DNA of 38,155 nucleotides, from the NCBI GenBank assembly GCA_001970955.1, contig MPUH01000724.1, forward strand, positions 1-38,155, written 5' to 3'. Source of the DNA: Stentor coeruleus (Eukaryota > Ciliophora > Heterotrichea > Heterotrichida > Stentoridae). Below are positions 1 to 9,651 of this stretch, in pieces. Position 1 is the first letter of the stretch, and the number at the start of each line of letters is the position of its first letter. The notes under the pieces are model-generated. The model was given only the letters and a program-made list of their open reading frames with translations, ran no database searches and was not told the DNA's origin. The position numbers and the translations under genes are program-made.

Positions 1-1
1 T

Positions 2-184
2 GATTATGTTACAGCTACAGTCAATGGTGGAAGCTCTTGTTATGTGCCATATAACAAAAAAACACTGTGTGATATGACTTCCTCTGCAGTAAAAGGACTA
101 AATCAACTTAAACTTGATGCTACAAATACTGGAGGACCTGCTGGACTTGCTTATAAATTAGAAGCATATTCAAAATTAGCTTAA
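2..184 (+). CDS. C-terminal end of an unidentified protein (truncated at window edge)
   Basis: Sixty codons are open from base 2 to a TAA at 182-184; the start lies left of the window. The visible tail is Gly/Thr/Ser/Ala-rich with two cysteines (SCYVPY and TLCDM) and ends in YKLEAYSKLA. Codon use is balanced and GC content is higher than in the following spacer, which supports real coding. The spaced cysteines and small polar residues would suit a secreted or surface protein, but this is a guess; no family is recognised. Confidence 0.6.
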   Translation, partial: DYVTATVNGGSSCYVPYNKKTLCDMTSSAVKGLNQLKLDATNTGGPAGLAYKLEAYSKLA

Positions 185-678
185 AGATTTAGTTTAGATC
201 TTAATAGTATATTGAAAGAATGATGTGTCCTTTTGCTTTAACTTTAGATGTCTTAAGAGTAACCCTAACAAAAAAATAATTTTTATATTTTAGAAAAAGT
301 CTGGGTAATTCAATATTTAAATTAGTTTATAAAATGATGCTAAATGCTTATCAATTAGAATAAAATAAAATAACTAATAACTCTATTGATTTGTATTATG
401 AAAACCTTTACTCTTTCATAAAAATAACTATAAAATCCTTCTCATTTAATATATCTTTTACTATTAAATACAATAATTCATTAGTTAATATATATCCCAT
501 TAATAAAAGCATACAATAATTCTTTAACTTTTCTTATATACCCACTACAATTCTCTATATTTTCTTCAATATATCCCTTATTTATAATCTATAACCCTCT
601 AATCAAATCTGAAAAATGTATTTTTATATAAAAACATCATCATATATTTTTTCACTTTTTAAAGTTTTTATAGTTTAC
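185..678. other. Intergenic spacer
   Basis: AT-rich spacer between the truncated gene and the next plus-strand gene. The plus strand becomes C-rich towards the downstream start (about 480-610). It contains one copy of CCCTAACA at 263-270, the heterotrich telomere unit, not in tandem. No gene or RNA is seen. Confidence 0.5.
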
Positions 679-1170
679 ATGAATGAAAATAATGAAGAAT
701 TCCCAAGTCTGGCTTTGGATGTATGGGTTATTAAAGATAGACTAAACAAAGAGCCTGATGAAACAGTGTATATATCTGCTGAAATAACAGTGAGAGAACT
801 AAAACAATACCTTTGTAGCAGGTTGCATTTAGATATGAACAGATATGAGTTTTTTATCTTAGAAAAACCAGAATTGGGACCAGTATTAAGAGAAATTGGT
901 GGTCTTGAAACAGCATCGATTAGCTCTACAGGTATTATAAATACTTGCAAGGTATGTTTGAAATTTGAAGACATAAACTGGAACTTTTCTCAAAATGATG
1001 ATTTAGAATATAATCTGGCCCTTCAGCAAAGCCTTATCTGCCAGAAACAGATTTTCTTTGATAAAATCGAAAAAATTACAAGGGGAGAACGACATAGAAT
1101 ACATATAAAAAAACTCAGTCACATTAAAAAGTCCTTGCAGATTCTTCTTGCTGATTTAAAATTAGACTAA
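679..1170 (+). CDS. Hypothetical protein, possible ubiquitin-like fold
   Basis: The frame is open from an ATG at 616, but the first 21 codons are AT-rich and look like leader sequence. The second ATG at 679 begins balanced coding (MNENNEEFPSLAL) and gives 163 residues. The first half (DVWVIKD..., ETVYISAEITVRELKQYL, RYEFFILEKPE) has the strand-helix-strand rhythm of a ubiquitin-like domain. The C-terminal third is helical and basic (IEKITRGERHRIHIKKL). The resemblance is by pattern only. No signal peptide or membrane segment is seen if the start is 679. It ends with TAA. Confidence 0.65.
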   Translation: MNENNEEFPSLALDVWVIKDRLNKEPDETVYISAEITVRELKQYLCSRLHLDMNRYEFFILEKPELGPVLREIGGLETASISSTGIINTCKVCLKFEDINWNFSQNDDLEYNLALQQSLICQKQIFFDKIEKITRGERHRIHIKKLSHIKKSLQILLADLKLD

Positions 1171-1540
1171 TCCTTACTGATCTTTATAAGCAGCAATAAG
1201 AATCTACTTTTAAACTATAATGCTGTATTCCAAATCTTAATTTTTATTATATTCACTAAAATGTATTTTTATTCTATGTAATAATTTACTATTTATGTTT
1301 GTTTTTGTATAATGAGTTTTGAATATAGATGTATTTTATATAAGAATAATAGTTTTGAGTTTTTATCAAATATTATACAAAGGATATCTAGAAATATTTT
1401 TATTAAAAACCTTATTGAAAAAAAAATATACACAAATAAAATTCTATCTAATAATCCTAATATAATCATCTATCTTAACCTAAGCCTAAAACTATAATTT
1501 TTATATCCAAAATCCAAATTAACAATAATTCAAAAATAAA
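1171..1540. other. Intergenic spacer between convergent genes
   Basis: Spacer between the 3' ends of a plus-strand and a minus-strand gene. A 61-codon open frame at 1312-1497 consists almost wholly of Ile, Asn, Lys and Leu codons, as AT-rich noncoding DNA produces, and is not called. Nothing else is seen. Confidence 0.5.
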
Positions 1541-3475
1541 TTAACTATCAGACTCAATTTTTTTCATATGACTAATAACTGAATCTTGAATCAAAGCTGA
1601 AACTTTAAGCTTCAAATTATCACTAAGGAACTCATGCTCCTTAATAATCCTATCCCTATCTCTTTTAACCCTATTCAAATCAACATCAAGTTCATGAGCC
1701 AAGCAAGCAAGTTCATTATTTTTACTTTCAATCAACTGCCTTTCTTGTGTATGTTGTAAAATCATATCTTCTATTTGTTGCATCAAATTTTGTTTACATT
1801 CTTTAATATTTCTGTTTAAATCATCATTTTCATTAGTAAGTTTTTCATTATCACATCGAGAAAAATTTAACTCTGAACGAAGATTTTCTATAGTATTTAA
1901 TGCTCTTTGCAATTGACGATTTATATCATTTTTCTCATCACATAAAGTTGTTATGTTTGATTCTAAGTCACAGACTTGGTTTGAGTATTTTTTTTCTGTA
2001 CAAATAAATTCTTTTTGTAAATCTTGGAATTTTTTGTTTATTTGGTCTCGAATATCTTCAAGTTGTTTAAGCCTTTGTTCGTAATTTTCTGCCATTTCTT
2101 CGTATTTTTGACTGGATTCCTGACGAAGGGAGTACTCGAGGTTTCTTGTAGCTTCTTCATTTATAGCTTTGATTGAAATGATTTGACTTTTAAGCCCTTT
2201 GATTTCATTTTCCTGTTCAGATTTTATATTCTTCAACAGTTTGATATTGTCTTCTGCAACATTAGTTTTACTCTGAAACTCTTTCAAAAGTTCATATTTT
2301 TCTTGTTCAAACTGTTTTTTCAGTAAGTCTATATTATTTCTATTAGCTTCCTCAAGTAATCTATATTGTCGTTCCTGTTGAGAAATTTTCTCTTCCATCT
2401 CCATAATCCTCCCTTGAGCCTGTTTCTCAAAATTCTCAAATTGACCCTGTGAACTTTCTAATTCTAATATAAGCATATTTTTATCACTCAGAGCTTTACT
2501 AAGCCTACTGTCTAATTCTTGTATATTCCTAGCATTTTCAACTTCTCTTTTCAAAGCTTCTTCTTTAAACCTTAAAAAATTATCATCACTATTAACCCTT
2601 CGAGCTTTTTCAGTTTCTAAATCTTTCCCAAGTTCATATCGTAAATCAATAACCCTTCTTGATTCTTGTTCATATAAAATTTCTAATTCTTTAAGCCTAG
2701 CTTCATTTCTAGCATTAAAAATCATTTGTGCTTCGTATTTAGAAAATAGTTCATCAGTATATTTTGTTTCTGGAACTACTCTTTCACTTCTAGCTGGACT
2801 ATTAGATCTATATGATGATCTATCATCTCTTTGATATTTTTCAGGGTCAATTGATGAGGTTTCTATGTTTTTAAGCAACTGGTTTATGGATATGAGGATT
2901 TCTTCAGGGATTTTATTCCCAGAAAGTTCGAGGTTTTTTATGAAATGAGGCTTTTGTAAGGATGATAGGATTTTCCTTCCTCCGATTATCCCAAGATCAT
3001 TCCATCTAAGGTCTATTTTCTGTATAGAAGTATTGTTTTCAAGGATTTTAGATATAAAACCCGCTCCTTCAGATCCAATACGATTGTTTCTTAGGTCAAG
3101 GAACTGTAGAGAATTGTTTCTGTATAAGGCTTCAGCAAAAACTCCAAGATTGTCGCTGATATTGTTCCATTCTAAAGATAAAGATTTTAATGAAGATTTT
3201 GATCCTAAGGATAATGATAACATGTCTAAACCTGAGCAAGTTATAGCATTACCTCTAAGCTCTAGATTATGGACTATAGGGTTTTCTTTAAGATATTTTG
3301 ATAATACTTGACAACCCTCATCTCCAATAAAACAGTCACTAAGGCTTAAAGTTGTACTACCTTTTTGTAAGCATAACTTAGATTCTAAACGTGAAAGACT
3401 TACATCAGTTAAGACTAAAGATTTGCTAAACTCATTAACTGGTTTCTTATAAGACTCATCTTCATAGCTTGACAT
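1541..3475 (-). CDS. LRRC45: LRRC45-like leucine-rich-repeat coiled-coil protein
   Basis: 644 residues in one exon. Residues about 35-200 hold ribonuclease-inhibitor-type leucine-rich repeats with the hallmarks of LRRC45: LSDC, LSLEWNNI, LQFLDLRNNRIG, IDLRWNDLGIIGGR and LELSGNKIP in the expected order. A short Ser/Arg-rich linker (about 205-235) follows, then a long coiled coil to the end. Length (human about 670) and the LRR-then-coil layout match. In animals LRRC45 is a centrosomal linker and basal-body distal-appendage protein needed for ciliogenesis; here it would act at basal bodies, which fits a heavily ciliated cell. Starts at MSSYEDES, stops with TAA. The identification rests on motif order and length judged by eye. 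Confidence 0.85.
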   Translation of the reverse strand: MSSYEDESYKKPVNEFSKSLVLTDVSLSRLESKLCLQKGSTTLSLSDCFIGDEGCQVLSKYLKENPIVHNLELRGNAITCSGLDMLSLSLGSKSSLKSLSLEWNNISDNLGVFAEALYRNNSLQFLDLRNNRIGSEGAGFISKILENNTSIQKIDLRWNDLGIIGGRKILSSLQKPHFIKNLELSGNKIPEEILISINQLLKNIETSSIDPEKYQRDDRSSYRSNSPARSERVVPETKYTDELFSKYEAQMIFNARNEARLKELEILYEQESRRVIDLRYELGKDLETEKARRVNSDDNFLRFKEEALKREVENARNIQELDSRLSKALSDKNMLILELESSQGQFENFEKQAQGRIMEMEEKISQQERQYRLLEEANRNNIDLLKKQFEQEKYELLKEFQSKTNVAEDNIKLLKNIKSEQENEIKGLKSQIISIKAINEEATRNLEYSLRQESSQKYEEMAENYEQRLKQLEDIRDQINKKFQDLQKEFICTEKKYSNQVCDLESNITTLCDEKNDINRQLQRALNTIENLRSELNFSRCDNEKLTNENDDLNRNIKECKQNLMQQIEDMILQHTQERQLIESKNNELACLAHELDVDLNRVKRDRDRIIKEHEFLSDNLKLKVSALIQDSVISHMKKIESDS

Positions 3476-3762
3476 TTATATTTAATGTATTTTTTAAGGC
3501 TAATTTTATTATAATATTTACTTCAAGTTGGATATAAAGTTTAGATTTTGGGTTTGAGATGAAGGTAAAAATATGTGTTTGAAAAAAATATAAAAACTTT
3601 GACGATAACTTGCTTTTTTTATTGCATTTAAAAACTATCACACTAACTTTCTTCCTTTAGGGGAAAAAAACCAGAAAAAGTTCCTTAAAAAGAGAAAAAC
3701 AATTTCTTATAATCCTCATTAATTTAAACTCTAAATCACGATTAAAATCTCAACAATAAAAA

Positions 3763-4827
3763 ATGCTTGAAATCCGTGTTGGGAGCAAATACCGCTTAGG
3801 TAAGAAAATCGGTTCAGGGTCCTTTGGTGAGCTTTACCTTGGTATCAACATCCAAACTCACGAAGAAGTTGCAATAAAACTTGAAAGTATCTCCTGCCGA
3901 CATCCTCAATTAAACTACGAATCTAAACTCTTAAAGCTTTTCCAAGACAACGAAGGTATTCCATCAATGTTCTGGTTTGGCAATGAAGGAGGCTTTAACG
4001 TCCTTATAATGGAGCTCTTAGGTCCATCCTTAGAGGATCTTTTTCTATACTGCAATCGTAAATTCTCCTTAAAAACCGTTTTGATGATAGGCGAACAGCT
4101 TCTTGACCGTCTCGAATACATGCATGGGAAAAATTTCATCCACCGGGACGTTAAACCTGATAATTTCCTTATTGGCCTAGGTGAAAAAAGCAAGCAAATC
4201 TATATGATTGACTTTGGCTTAGCTAAAAAATATCGTGATTCTCGAAGCTTTGCTCATATACCATTCAAAGAAGGCAAAAGTTTAACAGGTACAGCTCGTT
4301 ATGCATCAATAAATACACATATGGGCTTTGAACAGAGTCGTCGTGATGATATTGAATCTGTTTTCTATGTTTTAGGGTACTTATTATTAGGAGGATTACC
4401 TTGGCAAGGAGTATCAGCTCAGACTAAACAAGAAAAATATGCGAAAATATTAGATAAAAAGAAAAATGCTATTATGGACCATACTTATCAGGATTTACCT
4501 CAAGAAATGATGATGTTTTTTTCTTATTGCCGAAGCTTGAAATTTGAAGAAAAACCTGATTATGTTTATTTGAAGACACTTTTTAAAGATGCTTTGGCTA
4601 AAGAAGGATTTAATTATGATTTTATTTATGATTGGACTATACAGAATTATAGCACACATAAACAACTTAGGAGTAAGATTATTGATGATTTGAGGAAGAA
4701 TAATGTTATTGATGAAAGCAGACAAGTTGCTAATGAGAGTAATTTTATTGTGGTGGAACAAGAGGCGATTAATGTCACGGTGCCGATAGGTGAGGATAAA
4801 AGTAAAAGTAAATGCAATGTTTTTTAG
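3763..4827 (+). CDS. Casein kinase 1 family Ser/Thr kinase with a C-terminal CaaX-like end
   Basis: 354 residues. Glycine loop [12 protein letters not shown] at 16-27, catalytic K39 (VAIK), catalytic loop HRDVKPDN at 127-134, metal-binding D150 of DFG, and the CK1-specific [11 protein letters not shown] and GLPWQG motifs. CK1 kinases (delta/epsilon or gamma class) phosphorylate primed or acidic substrates in cilia, trafficking and clock/Wnt pathways. The kinase domain covers about 9-290 and the tail is short. It ends KSKSKCNVF: a basic patch followed by Cys-Asn-Val-Phe, a possible prenylation box, unusual for CK1 (the yeast Yck and CK1-gamma enzymes are palmitoylated instead). It lies 197 bases upstream of, and co-oriented with, a cGMP kinase. 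C-rich codons in the 5' half give way to G/T-rich ones in the 3' half. Confidence 0.95.
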   Translation: MLEIRVGSKYRLGKKIGSGSFGELYLGINIQTHEEVAIKLESISCRHPQLNYESKLLKLFQDNEGIPSMFWFGNEGGFNVLIMELLGPSLEDLFLYCNRKFSLKTVLMIGEQLLDRLEYMHGKNFIHRDVKPDNFLIGLGEKSKQIYMIDFGLAKKYRDSRSFAHIPFKEGKSLTGTARYASINTHMGFEQSRRDDIESVFYVLGYLLLGGLPWQGVSAQTKQEKYAKILDKKKNAIMDHTYQDLPQEMMMFFSYCRSLKFEEKPDYVYLKTLFKDALAKEGFNYDFIYDWTIQNYSTHKQLRSKIIDDLRKNNVIDESRQVANESNFIVVEQEAINVTVPIGEDKSKSKCNVF

Positions 4828-5024
4828 GGGTTGTGTATGTATTTTATTAGGAAAAAATATTTAAGTGAGGGTTTAAGGTTGCTTTTGGTAGTTTTTTATG
4901 ATTAGGTCTGAGTTATGGGATAAGATTTTTAAATTTTCTAGTGTATAAAATATTACGAGTCTGTACAATTTAGTAAATTCGATAAGATTTACATAGTCAA
5001 ATATATACCAATTAAAAATAATTC

Positions 5025-7691
5025 ATGGGAAACTGTTTTATGAAGAAAGAAGACTTCTTAGACAAATGCTCTAAGATCAGTAAGCCTAGGCTTTCTCATA
5101 TAAAATCCTATGAGTCAATGAAAAAATCATATCCAGTTGGCAGGGGTCGTAAGTCTACAAAACCCAAGCCAATCTCAGCTGAAGATACAATAGACATACC
5201 TCAAGCATTAGCAATAGCGAATTTCACTTTTATCGACAAGGTAAAATCTTCTACCGACATCCTTATAATCAAAGAATCATTAATGAAAAGTATTCTTTTT
5301 TCTAGCCTGGCAACAGAAAACCAAGACTCAATCATCCAAAACATGAAATTCTTAGAAGTCTCTGAAAACCAATATCTCATGGTCCAAGGCCAAACAAGTA
5401 GTTTTTTTTTTATCCTTGTTTCAGGTAAAGCTGAAGTTTTAGAAAACAACAAAAGGGTTAACATTATTAAAAATAAAAATCTCATTGGAGAAATAAGTCT
5501 TGTTAATGATAACTTTCATACTTCAAGTATCCGAACAATGGAATTCTCATCATTATGGTCTATGGAACGTAGAATTTTCAGGACAATGATTCAAGCTATA
5601 AATTCAGCTGAATACTCACAAAACAAGTGTTTTATTGAAGCTGTCCCAGTGTTTAGCGTATTAACAAAAACTCAACATGAGTTAATTTTAAATTCAATTA
5701 CTAATGCAAAATATGAAAATGGACAAAATATAGTTAATGAAGATGAACCTGGAGATTTGTTTTATATTATAAAAGAAGGACAAGTTGTATGTTCTAAACA
5801 AGGGCATATGCTTAGGACTATGGGTATTGGAGAGTTTTTTGGTGAACAAGCTTTACTTTATGGTACACCAAGGACTGCAACAGTAACAGCAACTTGTTTT
5901 GTAAAATGCTTAGTAATAAGTCGTGATGATTTAACTAAAGCTTTAGGTGATCAATTAAGTCAGGTTATATATAAAAATACATTGAGGATAGCTTTTGAGA
6001 AAAGCAAGATAATGAAGAATTTAAATGAAAGGCAAATATATGAGATTATTGACAAAGTAAGAATTTCTAGTTGGAATAAAAATACTGTTGCTATAAAGAA
6101 AGGGACAAAAAAAGATGAGAATTTGTATGTGGTTGTCAATGGGAAATTAGAAGATAATCTAGGAAATACTTGGGAGGTTATGAGTATTTTAGGAGAAAAA
6201 GAGGTTGTTAAAGGGATTCAAGAGGAGTATGAGGATATTTTAGCTGTAGGGTATGTAGACCTTGCAACTATTTCTTCAAAAGACTTCAATTCAATCATAG
6301 GGAGTAATTTCGATAAAGCAACCTGTAACAATGAGCTTTTAAATACATTTAAAAAAATTACTCTTTTCCGGAGCCTTAGTGATGAAAAACTAAAAATCCT
6401 CATCAACAACCTCCAAATTGAACAATACGAGCAAGGTAAAACAATATTTACCCAAGGTTCTTTAGGTGAAGCATTTTATATAATCAAACATGGTAAAGTT
6501 GATGTGATAATAGACAATAATCTTATAAGAAGTATAAACAAATTCAATTATTTTGGTGAACGTTCGCTACTTTTTAATGAACTTCGTAGCGCAACAATCA
6601 AAGCTCATAAAACTGTCTTGGTTTGGGTGTTAAAAAAATCTGACTTTTTAAGGATAATCGATGAGCATATGCAAAACATGATGCAAAAAAGAATAGCTTT
6701 ACAAGATACAACAGTATCATTAGATGACCTTATACTAGTAAAAATATTAGGAATTGGGATGATAGGGACAGTATATTTAACTTCAAGCATAAATTCTAAA
6801 CAATTATACGCCCTTAAAGTCATCAACAGAACCAGTATTGAAAATGAGAAAATCCAAGACAGTCTATCACTAGAAAGAAAAATCCTCCTCCAACTCGACC
6901 ACAATTTTATATTAAAACTCATAAAAACCTTCAAAGATGAAAAACGCATTTATTTTTTATTAGAATACGTCAAAGGTGAAGATTTATTTGATGTTATTCG
7001 TAATTTAGGTCTTTTAACTGATGAAGATGCTCAATTTTATATAGCAGTCCTTTTAATAATTCTTCAGCATTTACATGAACTTGATATTGTATATAGAGAT
7101 TTAAAGCCAGAAAATATTATGATAGATGAAGATGGGTATCCAAAACTTATTGATTTTGGCACAGCCAAAATTGTTAATGGCCGAACTTATACTTTAGTTG
7201 GTACACCTCATTATATGGCTCCTGAAGTTATTATGGGTAAAGGATATAGTATAAGTGCTGATTATTGGAGTTTAGGGATTATATTATATGAGTTTTTATG
7301 TGGGGAGGTACCTTTTGCTGAGGATTCTATGGATACTTATGTTATATTCCAAAAAATTCTTGAAGGAAAAATTTTATACCCCGAATATGTGACGTTGATG
7401 GAAGATACGAAAAATTTTATTGAGAAAATGCTTAGTAAAAACCCTGCGATTAGATGTGGAGGAGGCTGGGAACATGTGAAAAGTCATAAATGGTTTAAAG
7501 GGTATGATTGGGAAGGATTGTTTGAGAAAAATAAACCTTCACCGTATAGAACAATGACATCTAATTTGGAATGGGAGATAGAAAAAGCTTTTAAGGGAGA
7601 GAAGAAAATATATGAGGTTTTGACAAGTGAAGAAGGAAATTATGTTATGAGAAAGTCGATGAGGAATAATGATTGGGATTCAGAGTTTTAG
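5025..7691 (+). CDS. cGMP-dependent protein kinase with four CNB modules and an N-terminal acylation signal
   Basis: 888 residues. The start MGNCFMKKE is a myristoylation plus palmitoylation signal (Gly2, Cys4). Cyclic-nucleotide-binding modules lie at about 95-190, 207-310, 325-425 and 445-548. CNB2 has FGEQALLYGTPRTATV with R283 and T284, and CNB4 has FGERSLLFNELRSATI with R521 and S522; the Thr/Ser after Arg is typical of cGMP preference. CNB1 lacks the phosphate-binding Arg and CNB3 is degenerate. The AGC kinase domain (about 567-825) has GIGMIGTVYL, K598, YRDLKPEN with D692, D710 of DFG and activation-loop T727 (VGTPHYMAPE), with a C-terminal AGC tail. Four CNB modules with a degenerate third recall apicomplexan PKG. 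Expected role: membrane-bound cGMP effector controlling Ca2+, secretion or ciliary behaviour. Confidence 0.93.
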   Translation: MGNCFMKKEDFLDKCSKISKPRLSHIKSYESMKKSYPVGRGRKSTKPKPISAEDTIDIPQALAIANFTFIDKVKSSTDILIIKESLMKSILFSSLATENQDSIIQNMKFLEVSENQYLMVQGQTSSFFFILVSGKAEVLENNKRVNIIKNKNLIGEISLVNDNFHTSSIRTMEFSSLWSMERRIFRTMIQAINSAEYSQNKCFIEAVPVFSVLTKTQHELILNSITNAKYENGQNIVNEDEPGDLFYIIKEGQVVCSKQGHMLRTMGIGEFFGEQALLYGTPRTATVTATCFVKCLVISRDDLTKALGDQLSQVIYKNTLRIAFEKSKIMKNLNERQIYEIIDKVRISSWNKNTVAIKKGTKKDENLYVVVNGKLEDNLGNTWEVMSILGEKEVVKGIQEEYEDILAVGYVDLATISSKDFNSIIGSNFDKATCNNELLNTFKKITLFRSLSDEKLKILINNLQIEQYEQGKTIFTQGSLGEAFYIIKHGKVDVIIDNNLIRSINKFNYFGERSLLFNELRSATIKAHKTVLVWVLKKSDFLRIIDEHMQNMMQKRIALQDTTVSLDDLILVKILGIGMIGTVYLTSSINSKQLYALKVINRTSIENEKIQDSLSLERKILLQLDHNFILKLIKTFKDEKRIYFLLEYVKGEDLFDVIRNLGLLTDEDAQFYIAVLLIILQHLHELDIVYRDLKPENIMIDEDGYPKLIDFGTAKIVNGRTYTLVGTPHYMAPEVIMGKGYSISADYWSLGIILYEFLCGEVPFAEDSMDTYVIFQKILEGKILYPEYVTLMEDTKNFIEKMLSKNPAIRCGGGWEHVKSHKWFKGYDWEGLFEKNKPSPYRTMTSNLEWEIEKAFKGEKKIYEVLTSEEGNYVMRKSMRNNDWDSEF

Positions 7692-8082
7692 GATAGTATA
7701 TTTTATTAGAATTTTTCGTTTAAGATATTAGTTAGGGTTGATTACTATTGAGGATATTTGTTTTTATTATTGTTTTGGTGGAGATTTTAGAATTTTGGCA
7801 GGATTTTTATATGAGTTTCCTTTTTTTGTCACATTGAGTCTAAGGATTTGATTGAGTTTGATTAGAAAATTATCTTAAAATCGAATATTTAGGATTTGAT
7901 ACTGGATTATGTTTTGAAATTATAATTTGGGTTATATAATTGGGTAATGATGTTGAAATAGTTGTTTTTTATAGCAAGATAAGATGATTTTATAAAAATG
8001 TTAATTGGGGTTTATGGATAAAGTTTAAGAAACAAATATATAAACACTTGAAGATTTTATGATGTTTATAATAAAAAATAGT
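7692..8082. other. Intergenic spacer, G/T-rich on the plus strand
   Basis: Spacer downstream of the cGMP kinase. The plus strand is strongly T- and G-rich, with little C. The minus strand keeps the frame of the small gene at 8083-8253 open down to a TAA at 7990-7992 if TGA is read as an amino acid. No RNA gene is seen. Confidence 0.5.
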
Positions 8083-8253
8083 TCACTCTGACTGTAAATC
8101 AATAATTTTCGGGGATTTCATTACTTCTAAAAGCTGCACCCTAGTAAGCTCTACAGTCTGGTTCTTATAAATCGCCAAAGCTATCAGTTCTGAATCATTT
8201 TGTAAAATCTCTAAACATCTATCTCTAGTCCTTATCCAATCTAAATTATCCAT
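8083..8253 (-). CDS. Possible small protein (56 aa), the only candidate ending at TGA
   Basis: An ATG at 8253 opens 56 codons starting MDNLDWIRTRDRCLEI and ending IIDLQSE before TGA at 8083-8085. The stretch is less AT-rich than both flanks and its codons are balanced, with charged and hydrophobic residues arranged as an amphipathic helix, so it looks coding. No family is recognised. It would be the only gene here stopped by TGA. If TGA means Trp, the frame continues 31 more codons to TAA at 7990-7992, but that extension is Phe/Ile/Lys/His-rich and looks noncoding. Confidence 0.45.
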   Translation of the reverse strand: MDNLDWIRTRDRCLEILQNDSELIALAIYKNQTVELTRVQLLEVMKSPKIIDLQSE

Positions 8254-9222
8254 TTATAAATAACTTTTACCTTATTACACTCTAATCCATGATATATACT
8301 TATGTATTTAAACTTAAAACATTTTTTTGTATTAAATTTTATATTTTGAAGGTTTAATAAAGCATATACTATATCTTCATCAATGCTCTCAAATAAAACT
8401 GTATTTGCAAATCTAAAAGTTCCTTAGCCTATAGCAATTTTCTAGCTATTTTGTTAAAATATATAATATTATATACTTAAAAAATCCTATAAATTCCTAA
8501 TGTTTCTGAGGACTTTTTGTTTTCTAAAATGAATTCGGATTGACTTTAAAAACTCTCCAATTTCTTTTAAGCTTTTATATCTGTTCTCAAACAGAAAAAA
8601 TCTTGGCTTGTCACAGGTTTTAAAGATAGTTTACAAAGATCTACTTGGTTTAATAAGACCAAGTTATTTCCTGAATACATAATAAAAGTATATTATAATA
8701 ATAGAAATTCAAGACCTTGTTGAATGTTTTATGCAGCTGATCTTCAACAACTTTTGAAATATTAATTAAATATATAGTAAAAAAAGTGAAATATTTCTAA
8801 TATATACTCAAATGTTTTCTTATATTCCCTTCACTTGAAGTTCTAAAATCATGCAATAAATTATAAAATTGATATTTCAGTACATGTCGCCTTTATAAAA
8901 ATATTTTGCAATAAAACTTCTGAGTATAAAAATCCAAAAATATTCTCTAATCCAAAATCATAAACTTACAAACCAATCATCAACATCATATTCCATCTAT
9001 AAACTATAAAAAATAAATCTTAAATACTATAAAATACATATAATTATTATTAAGTAATTATATAAAAAAAAATCAGTTAAGTTTTAACCATCTCATATCA
9101 ATTTTCATACCGAATTAAAATTAAACATAATAACCTAAGTTCTTTGATCTACTAAATCTATCCCATCCCAAAAATAAATGGTGAATTAATCCATATTCTA
9201 ATAATAATTTCGGCGAAAAATT
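8254..9222. other. Intergenic spacer with decayed-looking coding traces
   Basis: Mostly AT-rich spacer upstream of the ML-like gene cluster. On the minus strand, an ATG at 8680 opens 37 codons to a TAA at 8567-8569, and the same frame continues with coding-like segments interrupted only by TAA and TAG (see findings). A 7-base inverted repeat lies at 8643-8664. The last 200 bases before 9223 are C/A-rich leader sequence. Confidence 0.4.
9211..9222 (+). promoter_or_regulatory. Conserved leader element directly before the first ML-like gene
   Basis: CGGCGAAAAATT sits directly before the ATG. The second paralogue has CGGTGAAAAATT at the same place, and both are preceded by a related AT-rich stretch (CCATAT...AATA). 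It could be a promoter/initiator or translation-start context kept after duplication, or simply residual similarity from a recent duplication. Confidence 0.4.
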
Positions 9223-9651
9223 ATGAACTATTTTCTACGAATATTCTTTCTATATATCTTTGTGCATTCAAAATCTATCGTAGAATCAATGATAAATCAG
9301 GAAATTGGCGGCATTTGCACCAGTGACGGCCTATTTTTTATTGAATCATTTAATGTCAATCCCTGGCCACCAACTGCAGGAAAATTCTCGACTATTTATT
9401 TCCCAGGCGTTTCTGAAGGGAAAATAACTATTGGGATAATAGAATATTCAATTGAAAATGAAAATCAGGCCTGGTATACTACTCTTCAAACTGTTAACCA
9501 AACCTACCTTCAAGATGAGTCAACTTCTTTTACTAACATTATTCAATGGCCTTTTTTTTCTGGTGAATACAATTTTCAAATGAGAATTCATGGGCAAACT
9601 CATCCCGAAAATATTCATGCGTGCTGGACTTTTTCTTTTATTCTTTATTAG
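9223..9651 (+). CDS. Secreted ML/NPC2-like lipid-binding protein, tandem copy 1
   Basis: 142 residues. A hydrophobic signal peptide covers about 1-18 (MNYFLRIFFLYIFVHS). The mature part has the pattern of the ML (MD-2-related lipid recognition) family: an early Cys (GGICTSDG), FFIESFNVNPWPPTAG resembling the NPC2 stretch after the first strand, alternating beta strands and a late Cys (HACWTF) that could pair with the first. ML proteins bind lipids or sterols in lysosomes, phagosomes or outside the cell. It is the first of three tandem paralogues. One sequon (NQT) is visible. The family call is by pattern; another small beta-sandwich secreted family is possible. Stop TAG. Confidence 0.6.
   Translation: MNYFLRIFFLYIFVHSKSIVESMINQEIGGICTSDGLFFIESFNVNPWPPTAGKFSTIYFPGVSEGKITIGIIEYSIENENQAWYTTLQTVNQTYLQDESTSFTNIIQWPFFSGEYNFQMRIHGQTHPENIHACWTFSFILY

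Noticed and set aside
263..270. CCCTAACA, the heterotrich telomere unit
   Set aside because: Only one copy in the middle of spacer DNA; a telomere or breakage site would need a tandem array.
1312..1497. 61-codon plus-strand open frame
   Set aside because: Composition is Ile/Asn/Lys/Leu-rich as in AT-rich noncoding DNA; no recognisable segment.
8643..8664. Inverted repeat ACTTGGT/ACCAAGT with an 8-base loop
   Set aside because: Short, isolated, no T tract or tRNA-like features; likely chance.
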